The translations under genes were made by a program, and so were the position numbers. Source: VXNJ01 sp009840625 (GTDB lineage: Bacteria > Chloroflexota > UBA11872 > VXNJ01). From it: a DNA stretch of 64,000 bases. Location of the stretch: the NCBI GenBank assembly GCA_965207915.1, contig OZ242304.1, positions 2,108,001-2,172,000 of the forward strand. The letters run 5' to 3'. The notes below the pieces were generated by a model, which was not told where the DNA came from, did no database searches, and was given only the letters and a program-made list of their open reading frames with translations. Positions 51,050 through 61,108 of this stretch are shown one piece after another. Numbering within the stretch: the stretch's first letter is position 1; every line of letters starts with the position of its first letter.

Positions 51050-52255
51050 TCAGGTCGCCGAGGTAGGGGAGAAGCGCGGACCCTCGACCGAAACCTGGGT
51101 CCGGTCGGTCATGAGCAACCCGAACACGCAGCTGGCGGCGGCGATCACCGCCCCGCCCACGAACGGGACCACGTGACCGAATTGCTGCCACAGGATCCCA
51201 CCGGTTATCGGCACAATCACTGCCGCGATGTGGTTCATGGTCTGGCCGGTCACCATAGTGGGCCGCAGATCCGAGGCCTTGATCAGCATCTTCTTGCCGA
51301 AGGTCGAGATCGCCAGCTGATTTGAAAACAGCAGGTTGTCGATGACGTACAGGGCGAACAGGACGTTGACCGAATCAATGAACGCGTAGCCCAGAAACAC
51401 CAGGCCGATGAAGAACGTCGAGGGCACGAAGACGAGCCGCTCTCCGTAGCGATCGATCCAGCGTCCGAAGACGTAAGCGGCGAAGATCGACACGACCTGG
51501 TTGACCAGAAAGAGCGTGGTAATCGTCGAAATCGGGGTTCCGTAGCGCTCGACAAGGGCAAATACCGCGAAGGTCATGAAGATGTGCCGGCGGCCGCCAT
51601 TGAGGATCTGCAGGACGTAGAAGAGCCAGTACTGGGGACGGATCACGATCCGCTGCTCGGGCGGATGCTCTTGCGACCTGATAGTGAACATGATCAGCCC
51701 GCCAAGACCGATCATTACCCCCGAAAAGATGAACATCGGGCGGAATCCGAATCCGGCGGTGACAAGGTAGACGACCGCGATTCCGGCCAGGGCGGCGATG
51801 TTTCCCGAAGAGCGCAGGATCCCCAACCGGGTGCCCATGTCGGAATCTTTGCCGAACCGCAGGGCAAGCGATATCGCCAGCGGTGACCAGGTGTGGAATC
51901 CGATGCTCCATATCAGCGAGAAGACGATCAGCAAGGCGACCGAGTCGACGTAGAAGTAGTTGAGGACTCCGAAAGCCATCAGCAGCAGGGCGAGTCCGGC
52001 CACCACCGGCTCCAGCAGCATCATCACCGCCGCCGCCATCAGGACCGAGAGAAGGCCGGGGATCTCGCGAATCGTCTCCAGCAGACCCAGCTCGAAGGGC
52101 GTGATGCCGATGGACTCGACCGCGAAATTGGTAAAGACCGTGTTGTAGGCAAAAAACCCGAGCGAGTAGAGTGCCCCGGCAACCACCAGTAGTCGGAAGG
52201 GCTGGGTCTGTCCGGGGAGGATCCGGTTCCCGGCTATGGTCAGCAGCGCGCGCAT
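51050..52255 (-). CDS. MFS transporter
   Basis: This 401-residue major facilitator protein has about 12 membrane segments. It begins with a short tail then FRLLVVAGALYSLGFFAYN, has IWSIGFHTWSPLAISLALRFGKDSDMGTRLGILRSSG in part, and a GRWIDRYGERLVFVP loop typical of motif A in the second half. The specificity is unknown. It follows the FGGY sugar kinase by 8 bp on the same strand, so uptake of that kinase's sugar or polyol is a reasonable inference. Confidence 0.83.
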   Translation of the reverse strand: MRALLTIAGNRILPGQTQPFRLLVVAGALYSLGFFAYNTVFTNFAVESIGITPFELGLLETIREIPGLLSVLMAAAVMMLLEPVVAGLALLLMAFGVLNYFYVDSVALLIVFSLIWSIGFHTWSPLAISLALRFGKDSDMGTRLGILRSSGNIAALAGIAVVYLVTAGFGFRPMFIFSGVMIGLGGLIMFTIRSQEHPPEQRIVIRPQYWLFYVLQILNGGRRHIFMTFAVFALVERYGTPISTITTLFLVNQVVSIFAAYVFGRWIDRYGERLVFVPSTFFIGLVFLGYAFIDSVNVLFALYVIDNLLFSNQLAISTFGKKMLIKASDLRPTMVTGQTMNHIAAVIVPITGGILWQQFGHVVPFVGGAVIAAASCVFGLLMTDRTQVSVEGPRFSPTSAT

Positions 52256-52263
52256 CGGTCGGC

Positions 52264-53778
52264 TTACCCGGCCAGGCCCGCAAATTGCGGTTCGAGCGTG
52301 GCATACATCTCTTCGTAGCGCTTCCGCTGGCGGGCGAAGTGATCAGCGGCGGCCGGATCGGGCCGAACCTCACCGACGATCGGAACCAATTTGGGAGCGT
52401 CGAGCAGCGATTCCATCGCGCCTTCGGCGCGCATGGCCAGCATCGCCGCCCCCAGGACCGAGGCGTCTCCCTCCTGCGGCAGGGCCAGCGGGGTGGCCAG
52501 GCAGTCGCAGAGCATTTGCACCCAGAAGCTCGATCCGCGGAATCCGCCGGTCGTCCTGACCTGCCGCGGCGCCGAGCAGATTTCGCGCAGGGCCGACATT
52601 ACGTGGCCAAGGTGCAGGCAGATCGATTCCATTGCCGCCCGGGCGACGTGCCCGCGGCCGTGCCCCAGGGTCATGCCCAGCAGCGCGCCGCGGGCGTTTA
52701 CGTTCCAGTTGGGCGAACGCTCACCGGCTAGGAATGGAAGCATCAACAGTCCGTCGGCGCCCGGCGGGGCTGCCTCCGCGGCCGCGTTCACCGGGGAATA
52801 GTCTTCGGGTCCGGCCCGATCGGCAAAAAGGGTGTCACGGACCCAGCGATACACGATTCCGGCCGAGGAGATGGCGCCCCCGTTTACCCAGAGGCCGTCG
52901 GCCAGGTAGTAGGACCAGGTCGCCCGCCGCGGATGCAGGATCGGACGGCTATCGACCGTGCGACAGGCGGCCGAGGTGGCGATCATGGCGGTGTAAACCC
53001 CATCTCCGACCGCACCGACGCCGAGCGAAGAGAGCATTCCGTCGGCGGCGCCGACGATCAGCGGGGTGGCTCGCGGCACCCCCAGCATGGCGGCAGCTTC
53101 GGACGTTAGCCGGCAGCGGTGGTCGGATTCGACCAGCTCGCCCAGCGAACCGGGATCGACGCCCAGGAACTGCAGCCAATCGTCATTCCAGCTGAGACCG
53201 GAGGTGTCAAGCAAGCCGGACCCGGAACCCACCGAGCGATCCAACAGCAACGAGCCGGTGAGCTTGAGCAGAAGGTATGACTTGAGCGGGACGAACCAGC
53301 GGCCGGCCGCAAACCGCTCCGGTTCACGGCGGGCCAACCACGCGATCTTGGGGCCGGTGTATATGGAGTGGATCTGGCATCCGGTCTGAAAGTAGACGGA
53401 ATCGTGGTCCAGGGCCTCGATCGCCTCTTCAACCTGCGGGCCACAACGGAGGTCGGCCCAGGTGAACGCCATACCCAGCGGACGCAGTTGGCGGTCGAGT
53501 ACGACCAACGATCCGATGATCCCGCTCAACCCGATCGCGGCGATCGGGTGGCCACGCTCTTTCACCGCGCGGAGGCAATCTGCCAGAACTGTTAAGCAGG
53601 TTGCTACGAAGTGGTCCGGGTCCTGCTCGGCCGCCCCTGGGACCGGCGAGTTCATCGGCAGCTCGGCGCGCACGCTGGCAACGTCTCGCCCGTCGTCCAG
53701 GAAAGCGGTTGCCTTGACCCCGGTGGTACCGGCGTCCAGGCCGACGAATACGGGGTTAGCCAATACGCTGTCCGGCAA
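52264..53778 (-). CDS. FGGY-family carbohydrate kinase
   Basis: This 504-residue sugar kinase belongs to the xylulokinase/gluconokinase group. VFVGLDAGTTGVKATAFLDDG binds phosphate and MAFTWADLRCGPQVEE lies in the substrate cleft. VGAADGMLSSLGVGAV carries the catalytic Asp region, and RTTGGFRGSSFWVQMLCDCL is the second ATP segment. The listed start is a TTG (53778); another TTG lies five codons on, and neither has a clear ribosome-binding site. Operon with the MFS gene downstream. Substrate is not resolved. Confidence 0.88.
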   Translation of the reverse strand: MPDSVLANPVFVGLDAGTTGVKATAFLDDGRDVASVRAELPMNSPVPGAAEQDPDHFVATCLTVLADCLRAVKERGHPIAAIGLSGIIGSLVVLDRQLRPLGMAFTWADLRCGPQVEEAIEALDHDSVYFQTGCQIHSIYTGPKIAWLARREPERFAAGRWFVPLKSYLLLKLTGSLLLDRSVGSGSGLLDTSGLSWNDDWLQFLGVDPGSLGELVESDHRCRLTSEAAAMLGVPRATPLIVGAADGMLSSLGVGAVGDGVYTAMIATSAACRTVDSRPILHPRRATWSYYLADGLWVNGGAISSAGIVYRWVRDTLFADRAGPEDYSPVNAAAEAAPPGADGLLMLPFLAGERSPNWNVNARGALLGMTLGHGRGHVARAAMESICLHLGHVMSALREICSAPRQVRTTGGFRGSSFWVQMLCDCLATPLALPQEGDASVLGAAMLAMRAEGAMESLLDAPKLVPIVGEVRPDPAAADHFARQRKRYEEMYATLEPQFAGLAG

Positions 53779-53805
53779 GGGGTTCGCTGACTGGCCGGCG
53801 GCGTA

Positions 53806-54021
53806 TCAGCGGCGCAGACGGCCCTTGCCGCCGCACTTTGGACACGTGCCACTGGCCACGTGCCAACCGCCCGGTTTGGAAGGATCGGGCCAACGTTCGT
53901 CGATGTTGCCGGTGCCGTCGCAGCGGTTGCAACGCGGGCCCTGGGGACCCATGATGCGCGGCAGCAGCAGGACCGCCGCGGCGACGATCGCCAGCGGGAT
54001 CACGAAGGTCGTAAAGTCCAA
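53806..54021 (-). CDS. Small membrane-anchored zinc-ribbon protein
   Basis: This 71-residue protein has one N-terminal membrane segment (about residues 4-21). Two Cys pairs resembling DnaJ-type zinc repeats follow: CNRCDGTGN and CPKCGGKGR. The TTG start has a good GGGGCAGGA region just upstream. The CxxCxGxG pattern suggests metal binding and perhaps protein or lipid contact. It lies 27 bp before the sugar-kinase gene on the same strand. No specific role known. Confidence 0.72.
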   Translation of the reverse strand: MDFTTFVIPLAIVAAAVLLLPRIMGPQGPRCNRCDGTGNIDERWPDPSKPGGWHVASGTCPKCGGKGRLRR

Positions 54022-54148
54022 TCCTGCCCCTTAGGCCGCTGCAGCTTGTGGTCATTATCAACCGAGCACCATTCCGCTATTCGCTAAGGCGGGAGCGAAG
54101 TCGCAATTGGGCGCTGAAACCGCCGGATGCGGCCACTAGAATCGGGCC

Positions 54149-57100
54149 ATGCAGGCGTCTCCCCGTTCGGATTTCGTACACCTGCACGTCCATTCCGAAT
54201 TCAGCCTTCTGGACGGGATGGGCAAGATCCCGCAACTGGTCTCGGCCGCCCGCGAGCAGGGCATGCGGGCGCTGGCGCTGACCGACCACGGGTCAATGTA
54301 CGGGGCGATGAATTTCTACCTGGAAGCCCGCCGCCAGGGCATTCAACCGATCGTTGGCTGCGAGGTCTACGTGGCCGCGCGCGCGATGGACAAGAAGGAA
54401 GGCCGGCGCGACCAGAGTTCGACCCACCTGACCCTGCTGGCCGAGAACGAAGTCGGCTACCGCAACCTGATCGGCATGGTTTCGCGAGCCCACCTGGAAG
54501 GTTTCTACTACCGGCCGCGGATCGACCTTGACCTGCTCGCCGCCCACTCCGACGGCATCGTATGCCTGTCGGGCTGTCCTTCCAGCGAAGTCTCGCGGCG
54601 GATCCGCCAGGGCAACACCGATTCAGCCCTGGAGCTGGCCGGCTTCTACCGGGAGCTGTTCGGCGCGGATCGATTCTTCGTCGAGGTGATGAATCACGGC
54701 TTGGATTTCGAACGCCAACTGAACGTCGGCTTGCTGGAGATATCGAAGCGCTTGCAAGCTCCGCTGGTCGGGACCCAGGACGTCCACTACGTGGGCCGCG
54801 AAGACCGCGACGCCCACGACGCGCTCCTGTGCATCGGGACCAAGTCCCGCGTCGCCGACGCCGACCGTCTCCGGATGGAAGGCCATTACCACCTGGCCGG
54901 GCCCGAGGAGATGGCCGGCGTCCTGGCCGAGTTCCCGGATGCGTTCGAGAACACCAACCTGGTGGCCGAGCGCTGCCACCTGGAGTTGGACCTGGGCCGA
55001 ATCTCGCTTCCGCAGGTGGACCTTCCGGAGGGCCGCACTGCGGCCGAGCACCTGCGCGCGCTGGCGGTCGAGGGTCTAAACGAGCGCCGCCGCGGATCTT
55101 CGCCGGGTTACCGCGAGCGACTCGACTACGAACTGGGGATCATCTGCGACCTGGGGTTCGAGGTCTACTTTCTGATCCACGCCGAAATCTTCCAATTCGT
55201 GCGTCAGCGCGGCATGCTCGCCGGCCCGCGCGGGTCGGTCGGCGGATCGCTGGTGGCGTTCGCCTTGGGGATTTCCGGAATCGACCCCATCGAGCGCAAC
55301 ATCCCCTTCGAGCGGTTCCTGAACGAGGGCCGCCGCGATCGCCCGCCGGACATCGACATGGACTTTCCGGACAACGAGCGGGCGACCGTGATCGAATACC
55401 TCGCCCGCAAGTACGGACGCGACCACGTCGCCCAGATCGCAACTTTTGGCACGATGGCGGCGCGCCAGGTGGTCCGCGACGTAGGGCGGGTCCTGGAAAT
55501 GCCCTACGATGCCGTCGATCGAATCGCCAAGGCCATACCGCAGAACGCGGTCGACCCCTGGGATCTGCGGCGGGCGCTCGACAACGTGGACGAAATCGCC
55601 TCAGCTTATGCCGGCGATCCTCAGGTCAAGCGGCTGATCGATCTGGGCCTGAAGCTTGAGGGAATCTCGCGTAATCCTTCGGTGCACGCGGCCGGCGTGG
55701 TCGTCTCCAGTTCGCCGCTGGCCGAGCACCTGCCGCTTATGCGCGGCCAGCAGGGCGAGCGGGTGGCCCAGTACACGTTCGAAACGCTGGAGACCATCGG
55801 TTTTCTCAAACTCGACATCCTGGGCCTGACAACGTTCCGGACGCTGAGCACCGCGCTGGGCCTGATCAAGACTCACCATGGACGCCAGATCGACATTGAG
55901 AAGATCCCGTTCGATGATTCGGCGACGTTCGAAATGCTCTCGCGCGGCCGCACCGTGGGCTGCTTTCAGCTTGAGGGCGAGGGTATGACCCGGGCTCTGG
56001 TGCAGCTGAAACCCACCCGCGTGGAGGACCTGGCGGTCCTGGTTGCGCTTTACCGGCCCGGCCCGATGTCGAACATCGATCAGTACGTTGCGATGAAGAA
56101 CGCGCCTGAGCGGGTCTCCTACCTGCATCCCAGCCTGCGGCCGATCCTGGAGGAGACCTACGGTGTGATGGTCTATCAAGACCAGGTGCTGATCGCCGCC
56201 CGCGAACTGGCCGGATACAGCTGGCCCGAGATCGACGTGATGCGCAAGGCGCTGGGCAAGAAGATTCCCGCCGAGCTGGCCGAGCAGCGCGAAAAATTCC
56301 TGACCGGGGCGGCCGAGCGCGAGATCCCGCGCCAGGTGGCCGAGTCGATCTACGAACTGATCGAACCGTTCGGCGGCTACGGCTTCAACAAAGCCCACGC
56401 TTTCTACTACGGGACGGTCGCATATTGGACCGCCTACCTGAAAGCCAACTACCCGCGCGAGTTCATGGCCGCGGTGCTGACCACCGCCGCCGGGGATTCG
56501 GCCAAGCTGGCGGCCGCAATCGGCGAATGCCGCAAGCTCGGCATCAAGGTCGAACCGCCCAGCGTGGCCCGTTCCGGAGCCGACTTTGAAGTCGACGGGC
56601 CGTCGATCCGGTTCGGCCTCGCTTCGATCAAAGGCATCGGCCGGCAAGCCGCCCAGTCGATCGTCGAAAAGCGCGGTTCGGGGTATACGGACATGCCCGA
56701 CATGTGCAAGCGCGCTTCCGACCAAATCGGGCGCCTGCAGTTGGAGAAGCTCGCCAAGGCCGGCGCGCTCGACGTGTTCGGCGAGCGCAACGCCCTGCTG
56801 GGGGTGATCGACCCGGTCATCCGGCACCTGCAGTCGCTCAAATCCAGCGGATTGCTCGACCAGCAGTCGCTGTTCGGCGCGATGCAGAACGGCCCCGGCA
56901 ACGGCGAGGCCGGGATCTCGTTCGCGTTGCCGTCAGTAGAGCCGGCCAGTCCCGAGGAATGCGCCGGCTGGGAGCGTGAGCTGCTGGGGATCAATTTCAC
57001 CTCCGACGCCATGGACGAGGTGATCGAGCGGCTGAGGGCGGGCCGCTTGAAGCTGCCGGACCAGATCGATGCCGGCGAAACGGGATCCAAAGTAGCCACC

Positions 57101-57703
57101 GGCGGAGTGGTCAGTCAATTGCGCAGTTTCCGCACCCGCAACAACAACCAGATGTGCGCATTCCAACTGGTGGCCGGCGGGTCCGGCGGGCTAGCGGTGA
57201 CGGTGCTGCCGCGCATGTACGAGAAGTCCCGCCGGCACCTGGAGGAAAACACCCGCCTGTGGTTGACCGGGCGGGTGGAATCGGACGGTCCGGGCGTCCG
57301 ATTGCTCATTGGCGACGAGGACACGGTGGCGCCGCTCGCGCAACTGCCGGCCGATGGTCCGCCGCCCGACCGATCTGCTCGGCGTTCCGGGTCGCGGCGC
57401 CGGCGAGCTCCGGCCCACCCCGAGCCCCGGCCGGGACCGCAGCCGCCCTCCGAACTGCCCGACCGTGCGCTGCGCCTGCGCATGCGGCTCTGCGGCGACG
57501 AGGATGCCGATCGCGGCGCGCTCGCGGGGCTCGCCGCCTGCCTGCGCGGCAACCCGGGCCGGAACCGGGTCGAACTCGAATTGACCGGCCAGGGCCCGCG
57601 AGTGCTGCTGGCCGTGCCGGATCCCGTCGGCGATCCGGCCGGCTTCTTGCAGGACCTGCCGGAAGCCGTCGAACTCCTCCCGGGCGGTTCCCCGCGGACC
57701 TGA
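54149..57703 (+). CDS. dnaE: DNA polymerase III alpha subunit DnaE
   Basis: This 1184-residue replicative polymerase is of normal length. The N-terminal PHP domain starts at FVHLHVHSEFSLLDGMGKI with TDHGSMYGAMNFY, and its metal-binding His residues look intact. The polymerase metal ligands are the two Asp of RPPDIDMDFPDNER (about 400 and 402) and the Asp of FLKLDILGLTTF (about 555). An OB-fold region lies near residue 970 (ATGGVVSQLRSFRTRNN). A Pro/Arg-rich linker of about 30 residues precedes the last domain. The ATG at 54149 has only a weak ribosome-binding site. Confidence 0.96.
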   Translation: MQASPRSDFVHLHVHSEFSLLDGMGKIPQLVSAAREQGMRALALTDHGSMYGAMNFYLEARRQGIQPIVGCEVYVAARAMDKKEGRRDQSSTHLTLLAENEVGYRNLIGMVSRAHLEGFYYRPRIDLDLLAAHSDGIVCLSGCPSSEVSRRIRQGNTDSALELAGFYRELFGADRFFVEVMNHGLDFERQLNVGLLEISKRLQAPLVGTQDVHYVGREDRDAHDALLCIGTKSRVADADRLRMEGHYHLAGPEEMAGVLAEFPDAFENTNLVAERCHLELDLGRISLPQVDLPEGRTAAEHLRALAVEGLNERRRGSSPGYRERLDYELGIICDLGFEVYFLIHAEIFQFVRQRGMLAGPRGSVGGSLVAFALGISGIDPIERNIPFERFLNEGRRDRPPDIDMDFPDNERATVIEYLARKYGRDHVAQIATFGTMAARQVVRDVGRVLEMPYDAVDRIAKAIPQNAVDPWDLRRALDNVDEIASAYAGDPQVKRLIDLGLKLEGISRNPSVHAAGVVVSSSPLAEHLPLMRGQQGERVAQYTFETLETIGFLKLDILGLTTFRTLSTALGLIKTHHGRQIDIEKIPFDDSATFEMLSRGRTVGCFQLEGEGMTRALVQLKPTRVEDLAVLVALYRPGPMSNIDQYVAMKNAPERVSYLHPSLRPILEETYGVMVYQDQVLIAARELAGYSWPEIDVMRKALGKKIPAELAEQREKFLTGAAEREIPRQVAESIYELIEPFGGYGFNKAHAFYYGTVAYWTAYLKANYPREFMAAVLTTAAGDSAKLAAAIGECRKLGIKVEPPSVARSGADFEVDGPSIRFGLASIKGIGRQAAQSIVEKRGSGYTDMPDMCKRASDQIGRLQLEKLAKAGALDVFGERNALLGVIDPVIRHLQSLKSSGLLDQQSLFGAMQNGPGNGEAGISFALPSVEPASPEECAGWERELLGINFTSDAMDEVIERLRAGRLKLPDQIDAGETGSKVATGGVVSQLRSFRTRNNNQMCAFQLVAGGSGGLAVTVLPRMYEKSRRHLEENTRLWLTGRVESDGPGVRLLIGDEDTVAPLAQLPADGPPPDRSARRSGSRRRRAPAHPEPRPGPQPPSELPDRALRLRMRLCGDEDADRGALAGLAACLRGNPGRNRVELELTGQGPRVLLAVPDPVGDPAGFLQDLPEAVELLPGGSPRT

Positions 57704-57805
57704 CCCATAATCGGGATGTGACCCCGGTCCGCCGGGGGATTCAGGCGGGTTGCTAACACCGCGAACCCGAAACACCCCCATCTACTAGAAGGACTTTTGG
57801 CGCAG

Positions 57806-58696
57806 ATGAAAGTCGGATTCATTGGTCTCGGGACCATGGGCCTGCCGATGGCCGCCAATCTCGTCGAGGCCGGGTTCGAGACCGTTGTCTGGAACCGAAC
57901 CGCATCCAAGGCCGAACCGCTCGTGGCCGCCGGCGCAAAACTCGCCGGATCGCCGGGCGAACTGGCCGCCGAGTGCGAAGTCGTCGGCGCCTGCTTGTTG
58001 CTGCCCCAAATCTCCGAAGACATATTCCTCGGCGAAGGTGGTGTTATCGAGCGCGCGGCGCCAGGTTCCACCCTGATCGACTTTTCAACCAACGGGGTGG
58101 ATACCGCAGAGAAGTGCTTTGCGGCAGCCAAGGAAAAGGGAATCGGCTACCTCGACGCGCCGATTTCGGGCGGCCCTTGGGGAGCCGAGGCCGGGACCCT
58201 GGCGATCATGGTCGGCGGCGAACAGGCGGCCTATGATCACGCCCACCCGGTGCTGGACGTCCTGGGCGGAAACGTGAACCTTATGGGCGGACCGGGCGCT
58301 GGTTCGGTAACCAAGCTGGCCAACCAGGTCATCTTCGCCGCCCAGCTGGCGATCGCCGGCGAGGCGTTCGTGATGGCCCAGAAGTTCGGGCTCGATCCCG
58401 AACGCCTGCTTAACGTCCTGCAGTCGGCGACCGCGGCCTCGGCCTCGCTCGATCGAAACTTCGGCATGAAGGTCCTGAAACGTGATTTCGACCCGGCTTT
58501 TTCGGTCGATCTGCTGGCCAAGGACCTGGGTTTGACGTCCGACCTCTGCCGTTCGCTGGGCGTCCGCAACAACGTCGGCATGCAGGCCGAGAGCTTCATG
58601 CGCGAAGCCCAGGCGCTGGGCCACGGCGGCCTGGACATAACCGCCGCCGTTCTGACGCTGGAGCATCTGGCCGGCGTGGAAGTCAAGCCCCTTTGA
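57806..58696 (+). CDS. Beta-hydroxyacid dehydrogenase (3-hydroxyisobutyrate dehydrogenase-like)
   Basis: This 296-residue enzyme of the 6-phosphogluconate/3-hydroxyisobutyrate dehydrogenase superfamily has MKVGFIGLGTMGLPMAANL for NAD(P), DAPISGGPWGAEAGTLAIM for substrate, and the catalytic Lys in GSVTKLANQVIF. It oxidises a small beta-hydroxyacid such as 3-hydroxyisobutyrate or tartronate semialdehyde. I use the ATG at 57806; a TTG at 57797 closer to the AAGGA site is an alternative that adds three residues. It follows dnaE after about 100 bp. Confidence 0.87.
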   Translation: MKVGFIGLGTMGLPMAANLVEAGFETVVWNRTASKAEPLVAAGAKLAGSPGELAAECEVVGACLLLPQISEDIFLGEGGVIERAAPGSTLIDFSTNGVDTAEKCFAAAKEKGIGYLDAPISGGPWGAEAGTLAIMVGGEQAAYDHAHPVLDVLGGNVNLMGGPGAGSVTKLANQVIFAAQLAIAGEAFVMAQKFGLDPERLLNVLQSATAASASLDRNFGMKVLKRDFDPAFSVDLLAKDLGLTSDLCRSLGVRNNVGMQAESFMREAQALGHGGLDITAAVLTLEHLAGVEVKPL

Positions 58697-58731
58697 CCGT
58701 GCTTGGGGGATGATTACCCCCGGGAGGTAGC

Positions 58732-59130
58732 TTGCGCCGCCTGTTGGTGAATTGGGTCGCGGCCGTTGCCGGCCTGGCGACCGCGGGGGCGCTGCTCGGG
58801 GGATCGCTCGATCTGCCGCCGACGACCTCGGAGGAATACTGGCGCACGCTGGCCGGGTTTGCCGCCGCGTTTGCGGTTCTCACGACCTACGTGCGACCGC
58901 TCGTCTTTCGGCTGCTGGGACCGGTCGGCTGCGCCCTGACCGTGCTCACCCTGGGGTCGATCCATCTCGTGGCGGCCGGTCTCCTCTTCTGGCTGACACT
59001 GCAATTGCCGCTGGCGGTGTCGGTCGATGGGCCGTTGACCACCCTGGCGACCGCGGCCATCATCGCCGTGATCTCGGTTGTTGCCTGGCAAATCCTGGGG
59101 TCCGAGACGCAGGATCGTCGCCGGCGATGA
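58732..59130 (+). CDS. Small membrane protein, YvlD/phage-holin-4 superfamily-like
   Basis: This 132-residue protein has four membrane segments. The segment TTYVRPLVFRLLGPVGCALTV in the middle is the signature of the YvlD/phage holin family 4 type of small membrane proteins. Their role is unknown, possibly envelope related. The TTG start follows GGGAGG at 5 bases. Its stop overlaps the ATG of the exonuclease gene (ATGA). A second protein of the same type is at 62062-62574. Confidence 0.75.
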   Translation: MRRLLVNWVAAVAGLATAGALLGGSLDLPPTTSEEYWRTLAGFAAAFAVLTTYVRPLVFRLLGPVGCALTVLTLGSIHLVAAGLLFWLTLQLPLAVSVDGPLTTLATAAIIAVISVVAWQILGSETQDRRRR

Positions 59131-60893
59131 ATGATCAGGCGGGGTTGCTGGACCGCGCCCAGGCGGAGCTGGAGGAAACCGACCGTCCGTTGCCGCTGCC
59201 CGTGTTGGCCCGGGCGGCCTACCGAACTACATCTCCGATACCCCATCGGCTGTACGCCCGCCTGGCGGCGGCAGTCGATTCGGACCGGCGCTTCCAGCGC
59301 AGTCAGGGAATGGTGTCGCTGGCGGACTGGGAGATGCGCGACGTCGGCTTGCAGAACGCCGAGTTTGTCGCAATCGACGTCGAATCCAACGGCGGGGCTT
59401 CGGGACGGCATCGGATTGTCGAACTGGGCGCGGTCCGGTTCGGATTGGACGGAGTCAGGGGAAGGTTCGAAACCCTCGTGGCCTGCCCCGAACCGATTGC
59501 CCGCACGGTAACCAGGATTACCGGAATCCGCGCCGCGATGCTCTCCGGGGCGCCCGGGCCGGCGGAGGCCGTGGAGGCGTTGTCGGAATTCTGTTTGGGG
59601 GCGGTCCTGGTCGCCCACAACCTTCCGTCGGATCTGGGGTTCCTGAACCTCGAAGCGCGCTGGGCCGGTATTCCGGCGTTCAGCGGCGACGGCCTGGACA
59701 CGATGGCAATTGCCGCCTGGCAACATGCCGACTCCGGACCCTTCGGGTTGGCCCGGACCCTCGAGCTCTACGGCTTGCCGCCGCACGAGGGCCACCGCGC
59801 GGCCGCCGACGCAGAGGCGGTGCGGAAAGTCTTTCTGCGACAGGCGGAGCGCGCGCGCAGTGAGGGAACAAAGACCATCGGGCAGCTCCGGGCGGCCAGC
59901 CGGCCGGACTCCAGCCCGGCCGGTGTCCGCGGGCGCCTCTTGGAAGAAGTCGCTACCCAGCTGCCATCGCTGCCCGGCGTGTACCGGCTGCTCGACGCCG
60001 CCGGTGACGTGATCTACGTGGGGATGGCCCGTTCCCTTCAACGTCGGGTGCGAACCCACTTGAACAACAGCAATCGCCACGCCCGCCGCCGCGAGGCTTT
60101 CGTCGAGCAAATAGACCGGATCGAATTCGATCTGGCGGGGTCCGAACTGGAGGCGTTGGTGCTCGAGCAGGAGCAGATTGCGCGACTGCGCCCGGCTTTC
60201 AACCGCCAGCTGCGTTCGCACCAGGGACCGCACTACGTCGCCATTCGTGGCGATTCCGGGCGGGGCCAGTTGCACGCTTGCCGGCAACCCCCCAAAGGCG
60301 CCATCGCCTGCGCCGGCCCGTTCCGGACCGCGGCCCACGCCCGCCGCCTAGCGCAGCAATTGCGCTCGGCCTTGGGAATTCCGGCGCGGTGGGGCGGGGA
60401 GAACGGACCATCGGAGCTTGCGATCGGGGCCGGGCGGGCATTCCTGAGCGGCGGAATCAGTCGCGCGCGTCGTTATTTGGATGAATCAGGTTCGTCGTCG
60501 GCCAAGCGAATCCTGCGACGATTGAACGCCCGCGAACCGTGGCCGCGTCCGTTGCCGGGAGGAGAGTCCGGAGGCAGGGTGTTGGTTGTTGCCCACGATT
60601 CCGATCCGGCGCGGGTGGCGCTCTGGTTGATCGAAGGCGGCAGCGCGGTTCGCCGCTACAGGATCCCGGCCGATGCTCCCGGCCGCATTGCAGAGTCGGT
60701 CGAAGCGCTGCTGGCGACGGACACCGGCTTGCCCGACTCCGGCGATGTAAGCGTTACCAACCGCATCGACCGCTGGCTGATTGCCAATGCCGACGATCCC
60801 AATGTCATCTGGATTGACTCGCGGCCCGAAAAAGTTCAGGTGCGGGTCCGGCGCGCGGTCCGCCGCCTCGGATTGGGCGCGGGACTGCGCTGA
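59127..60893 (+). CDS. DEDDh 3'-5' exonuclease fused to a GIY-YIG endonuclease domain
   Basis: This 588-residue protein has an N-terminal leader, a DnaQ-like exonuclease at about residues 88-255 and a UvrC-type GIY-YIG nuclease at about 285-365. The exonuclease has Asp and Glu in AIDVESNGG, Asp in AHNLPSDLGFL, and His and Asp in GHRAAADAEAV. The nuclease has PGVYRLLDAAGDVIYVGMA, the Arg in LQRRVRTHL and the Glu in ELEALVLEQEQIARLRPAFN. About 220 residues of uncharacterised C-terminus remain. Similar fusions are known in Actinobacteria and related bacteria and are presumed to act in DNA repair. Confidence 0.85.
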   Translation: MNDQAGLLDRAQAELEETDRPLPLPVLARAAYRTTSPIPHRLYARLAAAVDSDRRFQRSQGMVSLADWEMRDVGLQNAEFVAIDVESNGGASGRHRIVELGAVRFGLDGVRGRFETLVACPEPIARTVTRITGIRAAMLSGAPGPAEAVEALSEFCLGAVLVAHNLPSDLGFLNLEARWAGIPAFSGDGLDTMAIAAWQHADSGPFGLARTLELYGLPPHEGHRAAADAEAVRKVFLRQAERARSEGTKTIGQLRAASRPDSSPAGVRGRLLEEVATQLPSLPGVYRLLDAAGDVIYVGMARSLQRRVRTHLNNSNRHARRREAFVEQIDRIEFDLAGSELEALVLEQEQIARLRPAFNRQLRSHQGPHYVAIRGDSGRGQLHACRQPPKGAIACAGPFRTAAHARRLAQQLRSALGIPARWGGENGPSELAIGAGRAFLSGGISRARRYLDESGSSSAKRILRRLNAREPWPRPLPGGESGGRVLVVAHDSDPARVALWLIEGGSAVRRYRIPADAPGRIAESVEALLATDTGLPDSGDVSVTNRIDRWLIANADDPNVIWIDSRPEKVQVRVRRAVRRLGLGAGLR

Positions 60894-60952
60894 TTCAAGC
60901 GCCGACGGCCCTGAGAGGTGGCGCCGGCGAGCGCGAATTCGAACGAATGTCT

Positions 60953-61026
<74 letters not shown>

Positions 61027-61108
61027 TGAGCCGGGTACGGACCAATAAGAATAATGGTTTGGTTTGCGTTCGCAGCAGCTAACTCCGAAGCCCAAGGGGA
61101 CACAACAT

